Below, one piece after another: positions 46,381-58,506 of a stretch of 64,000 bases of DNA. The first letter of the stretch is position 1, and every line of letters starts with the position of its first letter. Source of the DNA: Archilochus colubris (lineage: Eukaryota; Chordata; Aves; Apodiformes; Trochilidae). The stretch lies in NCBI GenBank assembly GCA_023079485.1, contig CM041092.1, positions 10,243,127 through 10,307,126 of the forward strand. Direction: 5' to 3'. The notes under the pieces are model-generated. The model had not been told where the DNA came from. It did no database searches and was given only the letters and a program-made list of their open reading frames with translations. Both the position numbers and the translations under genes were made by a program.

Positions 46381-46412
46381 AACTAATACCCTGAGAGATA
46401 GGGGTATTAGTT
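46381..46412. repeat. Inverted repeat, 11-bp perfect stem
   Basis: AACTAATACCC at 46381-46391 and GGGTATTAGTT at 46402-46412 are exact reverse complements separated by 10 nt. The pair sits about 310 bp from the edge of the CR1 fragment at 46725. No terminator or gene function is implied in a vertebrate intron. Confidence 0.8.
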
Positions 46413-46724
46413 ACCTATCAGCCATTGAAGTTATGTAACTTAATTCAAATAATTTAATTACTTCTTAAAAACATAACCAGCTTGAAAATGCAGTTAAAAG
46501 AATCAGTTAAGAGTGCTTCCTAAATTACACGTTCAAATTTCCTTATTTTCCTTTATTGCCAAGCTATTTTTTATTAAAACAGAAAAAAGCTGTAAGTCAT
46601 GAATTCTTTGGAATGAAACTACTGTGCTACATACAGATCCATCATCTGAGGTGTTTCTTGAAACACAAAATACATTTTGTAACTCCAGTATATACCAACT
46701 CTCTTTCTAATATTCATTTTCCAC

Positions 46725-47345
46725 TGCTTGGGCCAATAGGCTCCAGCACCTCAATGTCCTTCCTGAGCTGAAGGGCCCAGAACTGGACACAGTACTCGAG
46801 GTGTGGCCTCACCAGGGCTGAGTACAGGGGCAGAATCCCTTCCCTGGACCTGCTGGCCATGCTGTTCCTGATCCAGGCCAGGATGCCATTGGCCTTCTTG
46901 GCCACCTGGGCACACTGCTGGCTCATGTTCAGCTTCCTGTCAATCCAGACTCCCAGGTCTCTTTCTGTCTGGCTGCTCTCAGCCACTCTGTGCCCAGCCT
47001 GGAGCTCCCCATGGGGTTGTTGTGGCCAAAGTGCAGGACCCGGCACTTGGCCGTGTTAAACCTCATCCCATTGGAATCAGCCCAACTCTCCAGACTGTCC
47101 AGGTCCCTCTGCAGAGCCCTCCTGCCTTCCAGTTGATCGACACTCCCTCCCAGCTTGGTGTCATCTGTGAATTTGCTAATAGTGGACTCAATCCCCTCAT
47201 CTTAATCATTGATGAAGATATTAAGATATTAAACGGAACTGGGCCCAACACTGATCCCTGGGGGACACCCCACTGGTGAGCAGCCACCAATTGGATCAGC
47301 ACCATTCACCTTTCTGGACCCAGCCCTCCAGACAGTTTCTAACCC
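46725..47345 (-). mobile_element. CR1 LINE internal fragment: reverse-transcriptase part of ORF2, frameshifted
   Basis: Best-preserved transposon in the window. On the minus strand it encodes the reverse-transcriptase landmarks of CR1 ORF2 in order: GVPQGSVLGP (near 47270), a catalytic motif reading FTDD in place of the usual FADD (near 47165), [40 protein letters not shown] and [17 protein letters not shown], ending around 46725. An 8-bp tandem copy of GATATTAA (plus strand 47217-47224 and 47225-47232) separates GVPQGSVLGP from FTDD and puts them in different frames, so the fragment is dead. The 3' untranslated end is missing, unlike most CR1 copies, which lose the 5' end. It lies in the KALRN sense direction. 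Confidence 0.95.
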
Positions 47346-50300
47346 AGCACAGAGCACTTCTTCATCTAGTTTAAGATTAAAAGTGGTAGAAGAATCTTTC
47401 TATAGTGAAGTGCATGCCCTGTCTCTGTACCTCCTCAGGGGCACAATTACACACCCAACAAAATAAGCAGCAAACTCAGGTCAACAAGAAAATTAAATAA
47501 AGCTCCAATTAGAGCAGGCTGACTGTGCTAGCTACTACAGTCATTATATGGCTGGATAATCACAAGATTCAAAATTCTACCTGAAGGAAGAATAACCATA
47601 ATTGTCTCTTTTGAATGATCTGTGAAACTGCAAAAATAACAATAATGGCAAGTCAGACAGGTTTCATCTGAGCACAGCATCAGGAAGTAGGTGCTTAGAA
47701 GAGAAATGTTTCCAGAGGCCTCTCCACGTTCCTTTTTGCTGATAATGGAACTCTTGCCTATAGAAAGTTCAAGACCTGTGGTACATCTACACTGGCAAAG
47801 TAAATACTGCCCAGGTAAGGTCAGAAAAAATGTACTTGAGAGTCAACTTGCAGTCAAAGGTGATAGTTTGTATGGAACAAGGTAGGAAAGCATGGCAAGT
47901 AAGAAATGGAAGAATGGTTTTAAAGGAAAAAGGTTGAAGAAGCAATCAAGCAGTAATTAAGCAAAGTTCTGAGATTATAATTGCTCTTCCTCTAAGCTAA
48001 TTGTATGGTGGGAATATGGCAAGATGATTTCATTAGTGTAGTTAAGGTCAATTCTTTTAATAGCTTAAAAGGTTAATTTGATTTTTTAATTAAAAAAAAA
48101 GAAATTATGCACTGTTTTAAAAGGGGAGATTTTGCAATATAGGTCTTTGAAAATGAAGCCTCTTTCTTTAGTTATCTCTCCTAATCAATAAATATGAAAA
48201 CTAAGAAAAATTTCACAACTTTATTTGACTTCAAATTAGAACCTCCTTGGGAATCAAATCCTTCCTAGGAATTTCCCATGCTCCTATTTTACAGGAATAA
48301 AAAGTGTGAAATAAATAATAAATCCATTACTTTAAGGAATCATATCTGCTGAAGTTGCCAGAAAAATTTCTGTATTTTCACATCTTTTAAATGGTATTTC
48401 TTCCAGCAGCAATGAATAAAGATGAAATAAGAATGACTTGGAGAACATAGAAGCTTGCTCCAATGTACCAGTCCCTGAATCCTGTCCTATTTCTACAGGA
48501 AGGAGATGAGAAGTGTAAGTTGGTGACTAAACCTGCATGAGTAGCATGGAGTGTGTTGTGCTGGCAGTGCCAGGGCATCCCAACTTCTGCATTTGATCCA
48601 GGCTGTTGCTGAACATCATTGCTCCTGAGCAAGATGACCCATTGAAGAAGTGCCTTGGCCAAGGGAATCATTAATCTTTGCTATTTTGAGATCCCCTGTT
48701 GTTGCCACAGTGACTCTTAAGACTAGGTGACTTTGAAAACTGAAAATAAATTATACCATTTTACACTTTAAGCAGTTAAAAGTCAGATCTTGATCCCAAA
48801 ACATTACAAACCCAGCATAACTCAAGGGGCTAGATTAACTCCTTGGTAACTCTAGCAGAGTTGCAATAAATTCCAGAGCAATTCCAGTGAAGTATGCTGA
48901 ATTTATTCATCTTTAGATGAGGCCCCATTTCAAATAGGTGCATAAGCATTGCCTAACTTTAAACACATGGATAGAGCCTCCAAAATCTGCTAGGCTTATG
49001 CCAGTGAAAGGAAGCCAAGCAGTATCAAGTTGCCATTGTGTGCATTTTACTGCTTGTTCTTGGGATACTATGGGCTAACTAGAGTTTTGGTGTGATTCAT
49101 ATGGCACTTCAAAACTTTTAGTTTTATAGTCTCATCACCATTGCCACTCAGAAGAATCAGACTTTGTTACCTTTTCCATAGCTGTTATTATGAATGCTCA
49201 GTAACTCCAAGGCCTTGCATGCCTGAAATGAGAAACGATGCCTTTGCCAGCCATGGCTTTTGTAACCAGAAGTGTAGTTAAAAGGCTCCTGTTTCAAATT
49301 GTGCTTTCACAGATACCTTACATCCAAAGTTTATTGTAAATGTTTTATCTCACAGCAACAAAATCTGATCTTTTCCATCAAAGTCCTTCAAAATGGCACA
49401 AGCCTCATTAGTAACACTGGCTGAACTAGAATTTGCAGATACAAGACAGAGAACCTCTTAGCAGAAGACAAATAGATTGCTGTCTTACAAGAGGAGAACT
49501 AGAAGCTACATACCATATATGCATTTATGAGCATCACTGTTCAAAGTAGTCATGCTTTCAGGACACCCACAAACTACTCCCCTACTTAGGAGGTAAAAGG
49601 AAAGGGCCTCTAAGCAATAAAAGTGCACATTTGCCAAGGACACCACTGAATTTCTGGATGGAGGCAGTGGCCAATGTGGGATTGTCAACTACTGCCCATT
49701 GCAATTACAGCTGCTCCTCGATCATGTTGTTCTGTGCAGGCTGGCATGAGCAGCCCAACTCCTGGACTCCTACCAGCCCCTCCAGGAAAATTTGGTGTTA
49801 GCAATTGCACCAGGGAAGACAGAACAAACACTGAGAATCAGAAGAAAAACAAAACTAAAAATCCCCCAAAACCCACAACAACTCAAGGAGACTTAATCAA
49901 TCCTAATCCTCTTTAATGAATAAAATGCACACCAAGTCTGATTTAAATTAAAATATCATTTTTTTGTTGCATTCCAAATGACTGCTGAAAATAGATTTCT
50001 TTTTCCTTCTATCCCTGGCCCTGTCACAGCAGAGTTATGTCAAGCAAAGTTTGTTGTGTACACCAAAATACAAACGACCTTATCCTCAGATTCTTCCTGC
50101 TATTATTAATGGCTTATAATAGAACCCAAAACAAACCTCAGCCATTCTCATTTACTGTTTTACCTCCTGGTGAAAACTGAGCTCCCCTTCTCACGTCTTT
50201 CTTCATTATAATTTGGAGTTGGTGACACAGTAAAGTATTTTAGAACAGTTTTTTTGGAAGAAGAGAATCACACCTTGTGTGTTTAAATCTGAAGCATCAT

Positions 50301-53300
50301 CTTTGGCTCCCTTGACATTTTTAATTTCAGAGACATCTATATCTGACTCAGATTTCCTTCCCACCAACATCCACAGCAAAGTTTCAACTGACTTCAGCAA
50401 ACATGCATTAAAGACCCCATATCTGTAAGGTTAATAGGCAGGGGCTGGTTATTCATCCAGCAGAATCTGAGCCTCTGGATACAGTATTCTATTTCCCATT
50501 TAGCAACTTCTGAGCAAATGTAGATAATATGAAAGCATGCTACAAGCTGCACAGGTTATTGCAGGTAAGTGCTCTCCTAATGTACAGATAAAGCTCTGCT
50601 AATGCAGTTCAGGAACAGTGGAAGGGAACAGAGCTTTACTCTGCTCATTCTCTTTGGTTAAGCATGACAAATTATGCAAGAGTTTTAAGAAATAAGCAAA
50701 AAGCAACAAGGATTTCATATTGAAAGTAGACTGGAATTTGAGTGATTTGGTTCAATGCCCAGCACTGCAGTTCAGCAAATGACTCAACTCTCAACTCCCC
50801 TGCCTCTGTTCTCATTCCTAAATTGACATTAACCACATTTACAGTCAAAACAGGCAAAGCTGACAAAGAAAGTGTTTGCAGTGAAAGCAGCTTTTTACTT
50901 TAAATTTTTGCAGCCTCCAGCAATATGGGGCTCCAAATCTGGATGAGGATTCTAGGAACCTTTTCCAACACAGGAACATACTGAACTATCGTAAATAGTA
51001 AATAACATCATGGCCACTGCACAAAAGTGAGAGGGCAATCCACTGAAAGGCAGGGCTCAAAAATCAGGGTTAAGCTGCTCCAAATTCACTGTGGTATAAA
51101 TGCAAAATTGCTGAGCATATAGCTATAAATCCTGAAATAACATCAGTTTCCCTGTCTGTGTGGTGATAATTAATTCATCTTCAAAAATAATATACCCATC
51201 CAAGCAGGTTCTTCAGTATTTAATTCAGCTCAGATGGGTCAGTCATAACAGCCACATCTTTTAATATTGGCTTGAGCCCCGATCAGCGTATCCCACTACC
51301 ATCAGCCAAGTAATCTGAGGTTTGTTGTTTATTTTGTTTTTTTAAATAAAAGAACTGAGTGAGGAGAGCTACACTTATTAACAGTCTGAGGACTGGAAAA
51401 GAAAGATAAATATTATACTACTTCAATCCTTTCTCTAGAAGATTTTCTCTTAAAACATTACAATAGAAAATTGTCCCTGAAGCCAGTAAAAATTTGTCAC
51501 TACCATTTTGCTTTTCACCACAACTCCTCTGCATGGTATGTATGTATTCAATTGTGCCTGGGTCTGTTTCAAAAGCCAGAGAACTAATGCAGCTGCTATT
51601 AAGCATGATTTTTTAATCACTCCCTGCTTTTCCTTTCTAATTGTAGTTATTCCAAATACCACCACATAATTAAAGAGGTCTTTTGAAAGGGAAAAACATG
51701 CAGTCCCATTTTCCCATCCATTTAAGAGGGAAAAGCAACCTCATAGGCCTATCAGTATTTTGCTGCATAGTACAACAAAATTAACAAGGGGAATTAAATG
51801 CAGAGCCAATTATATTTTTAAAACTTCCTTTATTCCCTTGTCTACATTCAACCAAAAAAAGAAGTCCCCATGAAATGAGGTTGTAGGTGTGTTTATGAGC
51901 TTCCTGAATATTATATGAAAGCTTCACCTCTGCATAATTTCTCATTTTAAGAACAAAAATCTAACCTCTGTGGTTAAAAACCCCACTGGCTTGCAAGAAG
52001 CAGAACATCCATGTTTTGTTCTTAGCAGCAAAGGCAGCCTTGAGAACTGCAGTGGATACCAGTGTACATATCTGAGTAAATGATACAAATACTGAGATGT
52101 GTGCATTCACCAGTTTAGAAGAGTGCCAGAAGACTCTTCAATATGCAAAAATACATGCACAAAGTCTCCACACAGTTTCTAACACCTACAGATATCCTAC
52201 AAGCCCATCTGGAAACAGCACTGTAGGAGTTTGTCCAGACAAGACAGTTCCTGCAGCAGGATCCTTGCTCATCAACAGCTTCTGCAGTGGCAATCACTAC
52301 AGAGTAACAACTCCCCCTGGATACTCTCTTTTTAGAAGCTTCTCTTGCAAAAATTATGAAAAAGCAGCTGTGAAAGGGCTCTAGAGTTAACAGTATGACT
52401 AAATGAAGACATTTTAAATATCTCTCATGGCAATGGCCTGAGCACCAACAAGACTGTTCTCAACTCGGACAGTCTCAGAATTTCATGTCAACTTACAACC
52501 TGCAGTCACATTGCCCTCCCAATCCCCACCCTCTCCAAGAGCTTTCTCTGCCTTTCTCCAAGACCTGCAGACCTGTACAATAGTCATAATTATTTTATTC
52601 TCTGCTCTTAGATATGCCATCCTCTCATGGGCAGCATGGCTGCTCTCTTCATGCAATGATGAGGGGTGCACAGTCTCATATGCTGCTGCTCCAATTTCAC
52701 TCCTTATATTTTCACAGGCCTACAGAGCAAAAAAACCCCTCATACCTATCTGCTTTCTACAGATGGCTCTTATGTACTTGTACAGTTCTTCACATCTATG
52801 AATATATTATGCTGGTCTAAAACCTGACCTGCATTTGGAGAAGCGTGAATGTATGATGTGTCATGGCCCCATCCACCTTCACTCCATGCAAAGAAAAGAG
52901 CTGATGCCAACCCTAGTAATGAGGAAATGCAGGATTTAGTCATGTCTGTCTCTTGGGAACAGCACATTCAGTTCAGGGCTCTGGCAGAGTTGCTGGGCAT
53001 TTTGAGAGCTGTACTTGCCCATTTCCTCTGAGCACTGGCTGAGGTCACGCAGCCCCAACCTGCTCCTTCATTAAATGCTGTCATCTAGGATGCAAGTTCC
53101 TCAAAAGGGAGTGGGAATACATATGCTTCTCTCACCCTAAGAAAGAACTTCTTTCAACTCAACATTGCTTTCCTTTGGTAAAGTTCCCATTCATCAAGTG
53201 TATCGCACTTATCTTTCATTTTCTTGATTAAATGTTTTACTTGATAAAATTTGGCAACTGCTTCTCTAAAAACATTCCAAGCAAGAGAACAATAGACAGA

Positions 53301-54087
53301 CAAATGAAGAACTCATGTTTCTTCCTTAATGCTTGGATTGTTACTAATGTTCCCAGAATATTGTTTCTAAAGGAAATAAAAAAACAAAAAATACCTTCAG
53401 CTTAAAAAAACCCACTGTTGTATTCTTTAAACACTGAACTTCTTTTAGAGCGAGTTTCAAAGCTGTGTGTGGGTGGAGAAGCTATAAATAACCACATTTG
53501 TGCATGTTCCTTCTGTACAAGACACAGAAAATGTGCTTTGCATCAGCATAGAAAGATGCTGCTGTGCTCTGCATGAGGCTTCTCAAGGCTGGCAGGTAGA
53601 TTATTTCTTTTACAGGTATGCTGCTGGTGTTCCTGTTTGTGAGTCTTTTCTCCAACACTCAGAAATCACAACTGGCACTTAGCTGCAATGTGATGAATTG
53701 CCAATAGAACTTACTGGATCTGTGAGTCTCTATCAATGGAAATAATTCAGAAATATCTTCTTACCTAGGTTATTCCTGCCCATAGCACTAGTTAGAACAG
53801 TGATTTTGCTCCTTCTGAGGCTCCTATGCTTTCCCCAGGTCTCATTCTCATGCCACATTTGTCTTTTCACATCAGTTTTATAGGGTGCAACTGCTGGGTC
53901 AGCAAGGGCAGGGGCCAGGTCTGGCTTCTCCCCTCCCCTGCCATTCTGGGCTGTTTGCCTGGAAATAATCAGAATTTTCTGCAAGAATATCCCAGGTCTC
54001 TCAGCACTCAAGAGGATGGGCAAGAACATTGTCCCAAGCAAAGTGGGCATTGAAGCAAAGGCAAGCTGAAAAGCTCTTGATTTTTCC

Positions 54088-54362
54088 TCAACAAGGCCAA
54101 GTGCAAGGTCCTGAACCTGGGTGAAGGCAATCCCAAGCACAAATATAGGTTTGGCAGAGAATTGATTAACAACACCCCTGAAGAAAAAGACTTGGGGGTG
54201 TTGGTTGATGAGAAGTTCAACATTAGCTGGCAATGTGCACTTGTAGCCCAGAAAGCCAACTGCATCCTGGGCTGCATCTAAAGAAGTGTGGCCAACAGGT
54301 CAAGAGAGGTGATTCTCCCTCTTAACTCTACTCCTGTGAGACCCCCACCTGGAAAACTGCTG
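54088..54362 (+). mobile_element. CR1 LINE internal fragment (C-terminal reverse transcriptase)
   Basis: The plus strand encodes a CR1-type stretch: [20 protein letters not shown], then [20 protein letters not shown] and [13 protein letters not shown], an in-frame TAA at 54279-54281, then RSVANRSREVILPL. It resembles the region just after the polymerase core of CR1 ORF2. The similarity fades after about 54360 without the CR1 3' end. The orientation is opposite to KALRN. It belongs to a different CR1 subfamily from the 46.7-kb copy, judging by its Glu-rich [12 protein letters not shown] segment. The minus-strand ORFs over it are antisense shadows. Confidence 0.9.
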
Positions 54363-57300
54363 ATTGACCAGGATATAAAATAAAGTGCTGCTTTAGGTTA
54401 CTGTTGGGAGCAGATGACTTAATCATCTTGGTTTAACAAGATTTATAATCACAGCACACAGCAAAGACAGGTTGAGTAAAAGAAAAAATCCCAGCTGGGA
54501 CCAATGGTACATAGTCTCATCCCAGTAACAGGAAAACTCACCAGTATGGTAAAATACTTAAACTCTTAAACAACATGGTACAACTCTTAAGCAACTTTGC
54601 CAGGGTCAGAGTCTCTTAGGCATCACGACAACATCAGGGGAACTGTAATCTTCCCTCCATGGGGCTCTGACTTGATCTGAGACTATAGGCTAGAAAGTAC
54701 AAAACATGTGGGAAGGGAGAAATAGTAGAACAACAATAAAAGAAGTGCCCTGAATGCCAGAAGATGTAATCTTCATCAGGGACTGTTCCAGGTTCTCATC
54801 TTTGTCTGTTAAATAAAAAGCCTGATGTATCAAACATTTACCTCCCAGTCAAGACACTCTGTGCCAGGCTATGTTCAGGGAGAAAGGAAAGCAGCACAAG
54901 GCTGCATCTGACATCCTGGCAGGGCTTCTCTGCTTCTGGGTTCTGCCCAGTGATTCCAAACTGCATCACAGCATTTCTCCTGCTGCAGGGTCACTGCAGC
55001 ACCTCTTCTGCTTGCACTGCCTGTCTCTCAATCACTGCTCAGGGCAAACCAGCTGCACTTGACACAAGGTGCCCCAGGGCAGAGAAGTCACAGCTCAGAA
55101 CTGGATATAAAGGGAAAGGGCTAAGTTGTTGCTGTGTGTGAGAAGCTCTGCATGGAGCATATGGACCCCACACTGAGTTAGGCACTAGGTATGCAAGACA
55201 CAGCAGAGCTGAAATAAAAGGCCCAGGACATTTGCATCACTGTGTAATCTACCCATAACTGCATGGCTGATTTCTTCTACATGTCACAGCAGAAATGTGT
55301 GAGGGTTTTGAAGGGTGAAATGCCAATGACCTTACAGATTCACCAAAGAAGGCTGTGCATAATGGCAGTAAGAAGCTGTTGGTGGGGAAGCAAACCAATG
55401 GATGCTGAGCCCCAAGTAGGCTCAGCAGGTTGTTAGAGACAATGAAATAATAAACTAGAATGTATGTGCAAGCAGAACTATTCTTATGAAAACCCCTTTC
55501 AACAAAACTACCTTGAATGGTTCAAGAGAGAAGAGGAGTCACCTGAAAGACTCCAGGAGGGAAGCAGCTTTTCACTAAAAAGTTCAGTTTCCCCTAAAGA
55601 GAAGTTTTCTGGGAAAAATGAGTTCCTTTCTTATGTTTTTCTCATAGCTTGGTGGCCCCCAGAATACAGCATCCCTCATCTTGGACTTCCTTGTCTTCTG
55701 GTTTCCTGACACCCCATGCACTTTGAAAACCTGAGGAGGTAAGCAAGCAGAAACAATACCAAAAAAAATACTTTTTTATTGTTTAAAGTTCCTTTTTTGT
55801 TGGAGCAAGAGGGAAATTCTTTTAAAAAGTTTAGTTTTGTGGTTCCCTCCCCCCAACTCTTCCTCCTTATTTGGGAAAGGTCTCAAGGTCAGAATGTTTT
55901 GTATGTTGCTGAAGCCAAAAATACAAATAATTTTCTCCATCCCTCAACCTAAGTCTTATCCAAAAAATCCAAAAGGCAGGAAAAAAACAAGTAAAGAACT
56001 ATCAAAACAAAGGGAGGAGAAAGGTAAAAGACCAATGGACAGGCCTGAAATGTTTGTTTTGCATGTTTTTACATTCGAAGGACATTTTTGTTAAGAGGGA
56101 ACTGTAGCGTAACATAAAAGAAAGTTCACAGAGTTCAACCAGCTCTGTCTATGCCTGAAGGATCACCCCAGCTTAGGCAATACCTTCTAGAACTACAATC
56201 CAAAGACTACAACTTTAAAAAACAAGCAAGATATTTTGTCTAAGAGTTCCCTATGAGGAATATGAAGATTTAAAAAAAAGTTGCTTAAAAGTTTCCCGTG
56301 ATCTAAACCACAGTGTGTAGTCCTAAACAATGAACAACCTCTTCCAAGGACAGAAATACCACCACTTTTCTGTCAGGTTCTTAGGTAGGGCAGCTACTGA
56401 AATAAGGCACAGTCAACTAGAGATGCTTACAGAGCAAAGAGCAGCTGCAGAGCCCAGCTGTATGGAGCAGAGCTGGTAAAAGCAGTTTCTGGCATGGAGA
56501 AAGGTAGAGTTGCTAGAAGGAGAGCTGCTGGGAATGACTAGCACGGAGAGGAGCAGCTAGCAGAAACCAGATCAGCCCAGCCTAAATTGGACCTTGATAC
56601 CCAGCAAGACATGAGAATCTCAAATCATGAGTGCAATTCATTATCAAACAGGGAAAATAACCAGCTGGTTGAGCAGTTGCCCTCTGGGGTAGATGACAGT
56701 GAAATTGTTAGTGTTATACTTTAGGAAGTAGCTATCATTATCCTCTTTGCTGTCTGGATAGGTTTTTTCTCACTTTAATGAAAATGCCTTTTGCTGGCCA
56801 TCAGTCAAAAGCCTTATGAAAGAGGAGTGATAATCCTGACTGACAGGCAGGATCATGAAAAAGCTAGGAGGCCATGCGAGGGGATAATTGGGAGGAAAGA
56901 TCAAGGGAAATAAATGGAGTAGAAAAGAGCAACTATTTTGGATTCCTAAACCAATGCCTAAAATAGCATATTTATTTCTTAACATAACAGACCCTTATTT
57001 CATTTGTAGATGGTCCCAAAAATCCTGTAAGACCTTTTCATAAGGGGTAAAGCTGGAGTAGCAATGACTTTTAGGGCTGAGAGCAGGGATTTGTGAATCA
57101 GACCTTCTGATATCAAGAGTTCTAGTCAGGAAGCTTTCAGTGACCTTTGGCAAATCGTTCAACACCAACCTTTGAGAAAACCCATAATCCTGAGATGAAA
57201 GAAAGCACAATAAGGAAGAAGTACTACTGTTACTTCTTAAAGTTACAGAAGAGAAAGCCTCGCAGCATTCCAGCCTACGTTTATTCAACAATCTTATTTT

Positions 57301-58204
57301 TCTCCATGTCCTTGGTAACGATTACTCATTCTAGCAACTGCTTTTAAAAATGTACATATTTCTGGAGAAAAATCTATTTCTCCTCCTCCACCACTGCAGC
57401 CCTACTATTTTTGTAGGCCTAATCAGTAACAGACAAGCCTGATTCTTTCCCCTCCTTTGCAACAACAATGAGAGCCAACGATGCCTTTCAGAAACAATAA
57501 ACTACACATCATATATTCAGGGATGCTGACATGCAAACAGTCCTGGGATGGAAACAGATGAGGATATGCTATATAAGGAGGATAATTCTGCTTAAGCATA
57601 ACAGCAAATTTCAGCAGTTTGCCTAGGACTGACTTGTTCAGTTTTGCTGCAAAACATACCCTGGACCAGAAAGCCACTGAGTGCCTTGGCATGATAGTTA
57701 GAGGTGCTCCACATCACACAGGACTGGGCTTTTGCATCCTAATACATCTCACTCAACAGTGAGTAAAAACTAAAGGGCTTGTAGGAAGACACCACCTTAT
57801 CATTATTTCCCCAAGAGTCAACACTAAGAGAGCACAGTATCCAAGGTACAATTCAGATTTTAGGCAGACTGAGTCATTCTCTGAAGGTGCCAGTGTCTCT
57901 CTTGACTATAAAAGGAGACTTTGCATTAGGCTCCTGACTTGGATGATTCAGTTACACTCCTAAAAACAGGCAGGATAAATCCAGACCATGGATAGTTGCA
58001 TCTACCTACAGAGAACAAAGTTTATATTTATATCACCTTCTGCATTTCTTCATATTATGAATTGTGTCTTCTTTTTCCACTCTGATGTAAGATCCAAAAT
58101 CTCAAAGAGTCAATAAGATTTCAGAGGGTTTTCAGGAGGCCTTAGAGGTTCCTAAGCTCTTAGTAAGAACCCAAACATTTGCATCCCAGAACATAGCAAA
58201 ACAG

Positions 58205-58442
58205 ACCATCTGGAAGACAAAAAGTTCCAGCTGAATGTAACAAAAAACTTCTTTACTTTGAGAGTGGCAGAGCACTGGAACAGGCTGCCCAGAGAGGTTG
58301 TGGAATTTCCTCTAGAAATATTCAAACCCCACCTGGATGCAATGCTGTGTAACCTGCTCTAGGTAAAGCAGCTTTAGCAGTAGATTAGACTACATGATCT
58401 CCAGAGGTCCCTTCCAACCCCTACCACTCTGTGATTCTACGA
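58205..58442 (+). mobile_element. CR1 LINE 3'-end fragment
   Basis: The plus strand carries the CR1 tail in sense: AACTTCTTTACTTTGAGAGT, GAGCACTGGAACAGGCTGCC, CAGAGAGGTTGTGGAATTTC, ACCTGCTCTAGGTAAAGCAG, ATGATCTCCAGAGGTCCCTT and CCAACCCCTACCACTCTGTG, closing with a TGTGATTCTACG remnant of the terminal short repeats. This is a typical 5'-truncated insertion of about 235 bp with a recognisable 3' end. It is antisense to KALRN. An A/C-rich tract starts about 35 bp beyond it, but CR1 does not normally end in poly(A), so I do not count it as part of the element. Confidence 0.93.
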
Positions 58443-58474
58443 AAGGCCTAGGTCTTGAGGGACAAACAGCACTC

Positions 58475-58506
58475 TAAACAAAAAAAACAAAAAACAAAAA
58501 AACCCC
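58475..58506. repeat. A-rich low-complexity tract
   Basis: Blocks of A broken by C, about 35 bp beyond a CR1 3' end. There is no clear link to that element. Confidence 0.75.

Noticed and set aside
48387..48671. Minus-strand frame containing NDVQQQPG, considered as the missing upstream kalirin exon (expected to end near QLCVFQQDVQQ)
   Set aside because: Only the DVQQ string matches. The residues before it do not resemble a spectrin helix and no CAG|GT donor follows.
53733..54233. 166-codon minus-strand ORF
   Set aside because: Much of it is the antisense of a CR1 reverse-transcriptase fragment, and the rest has no recognisable similarity.
54380..54830. Possible LTR or endogenous-retrovirus remnant after the CR1 fragment
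   Set aside because: No terminal TG...CA pair, primer-binding site or gag/pol-like reading could be supported.
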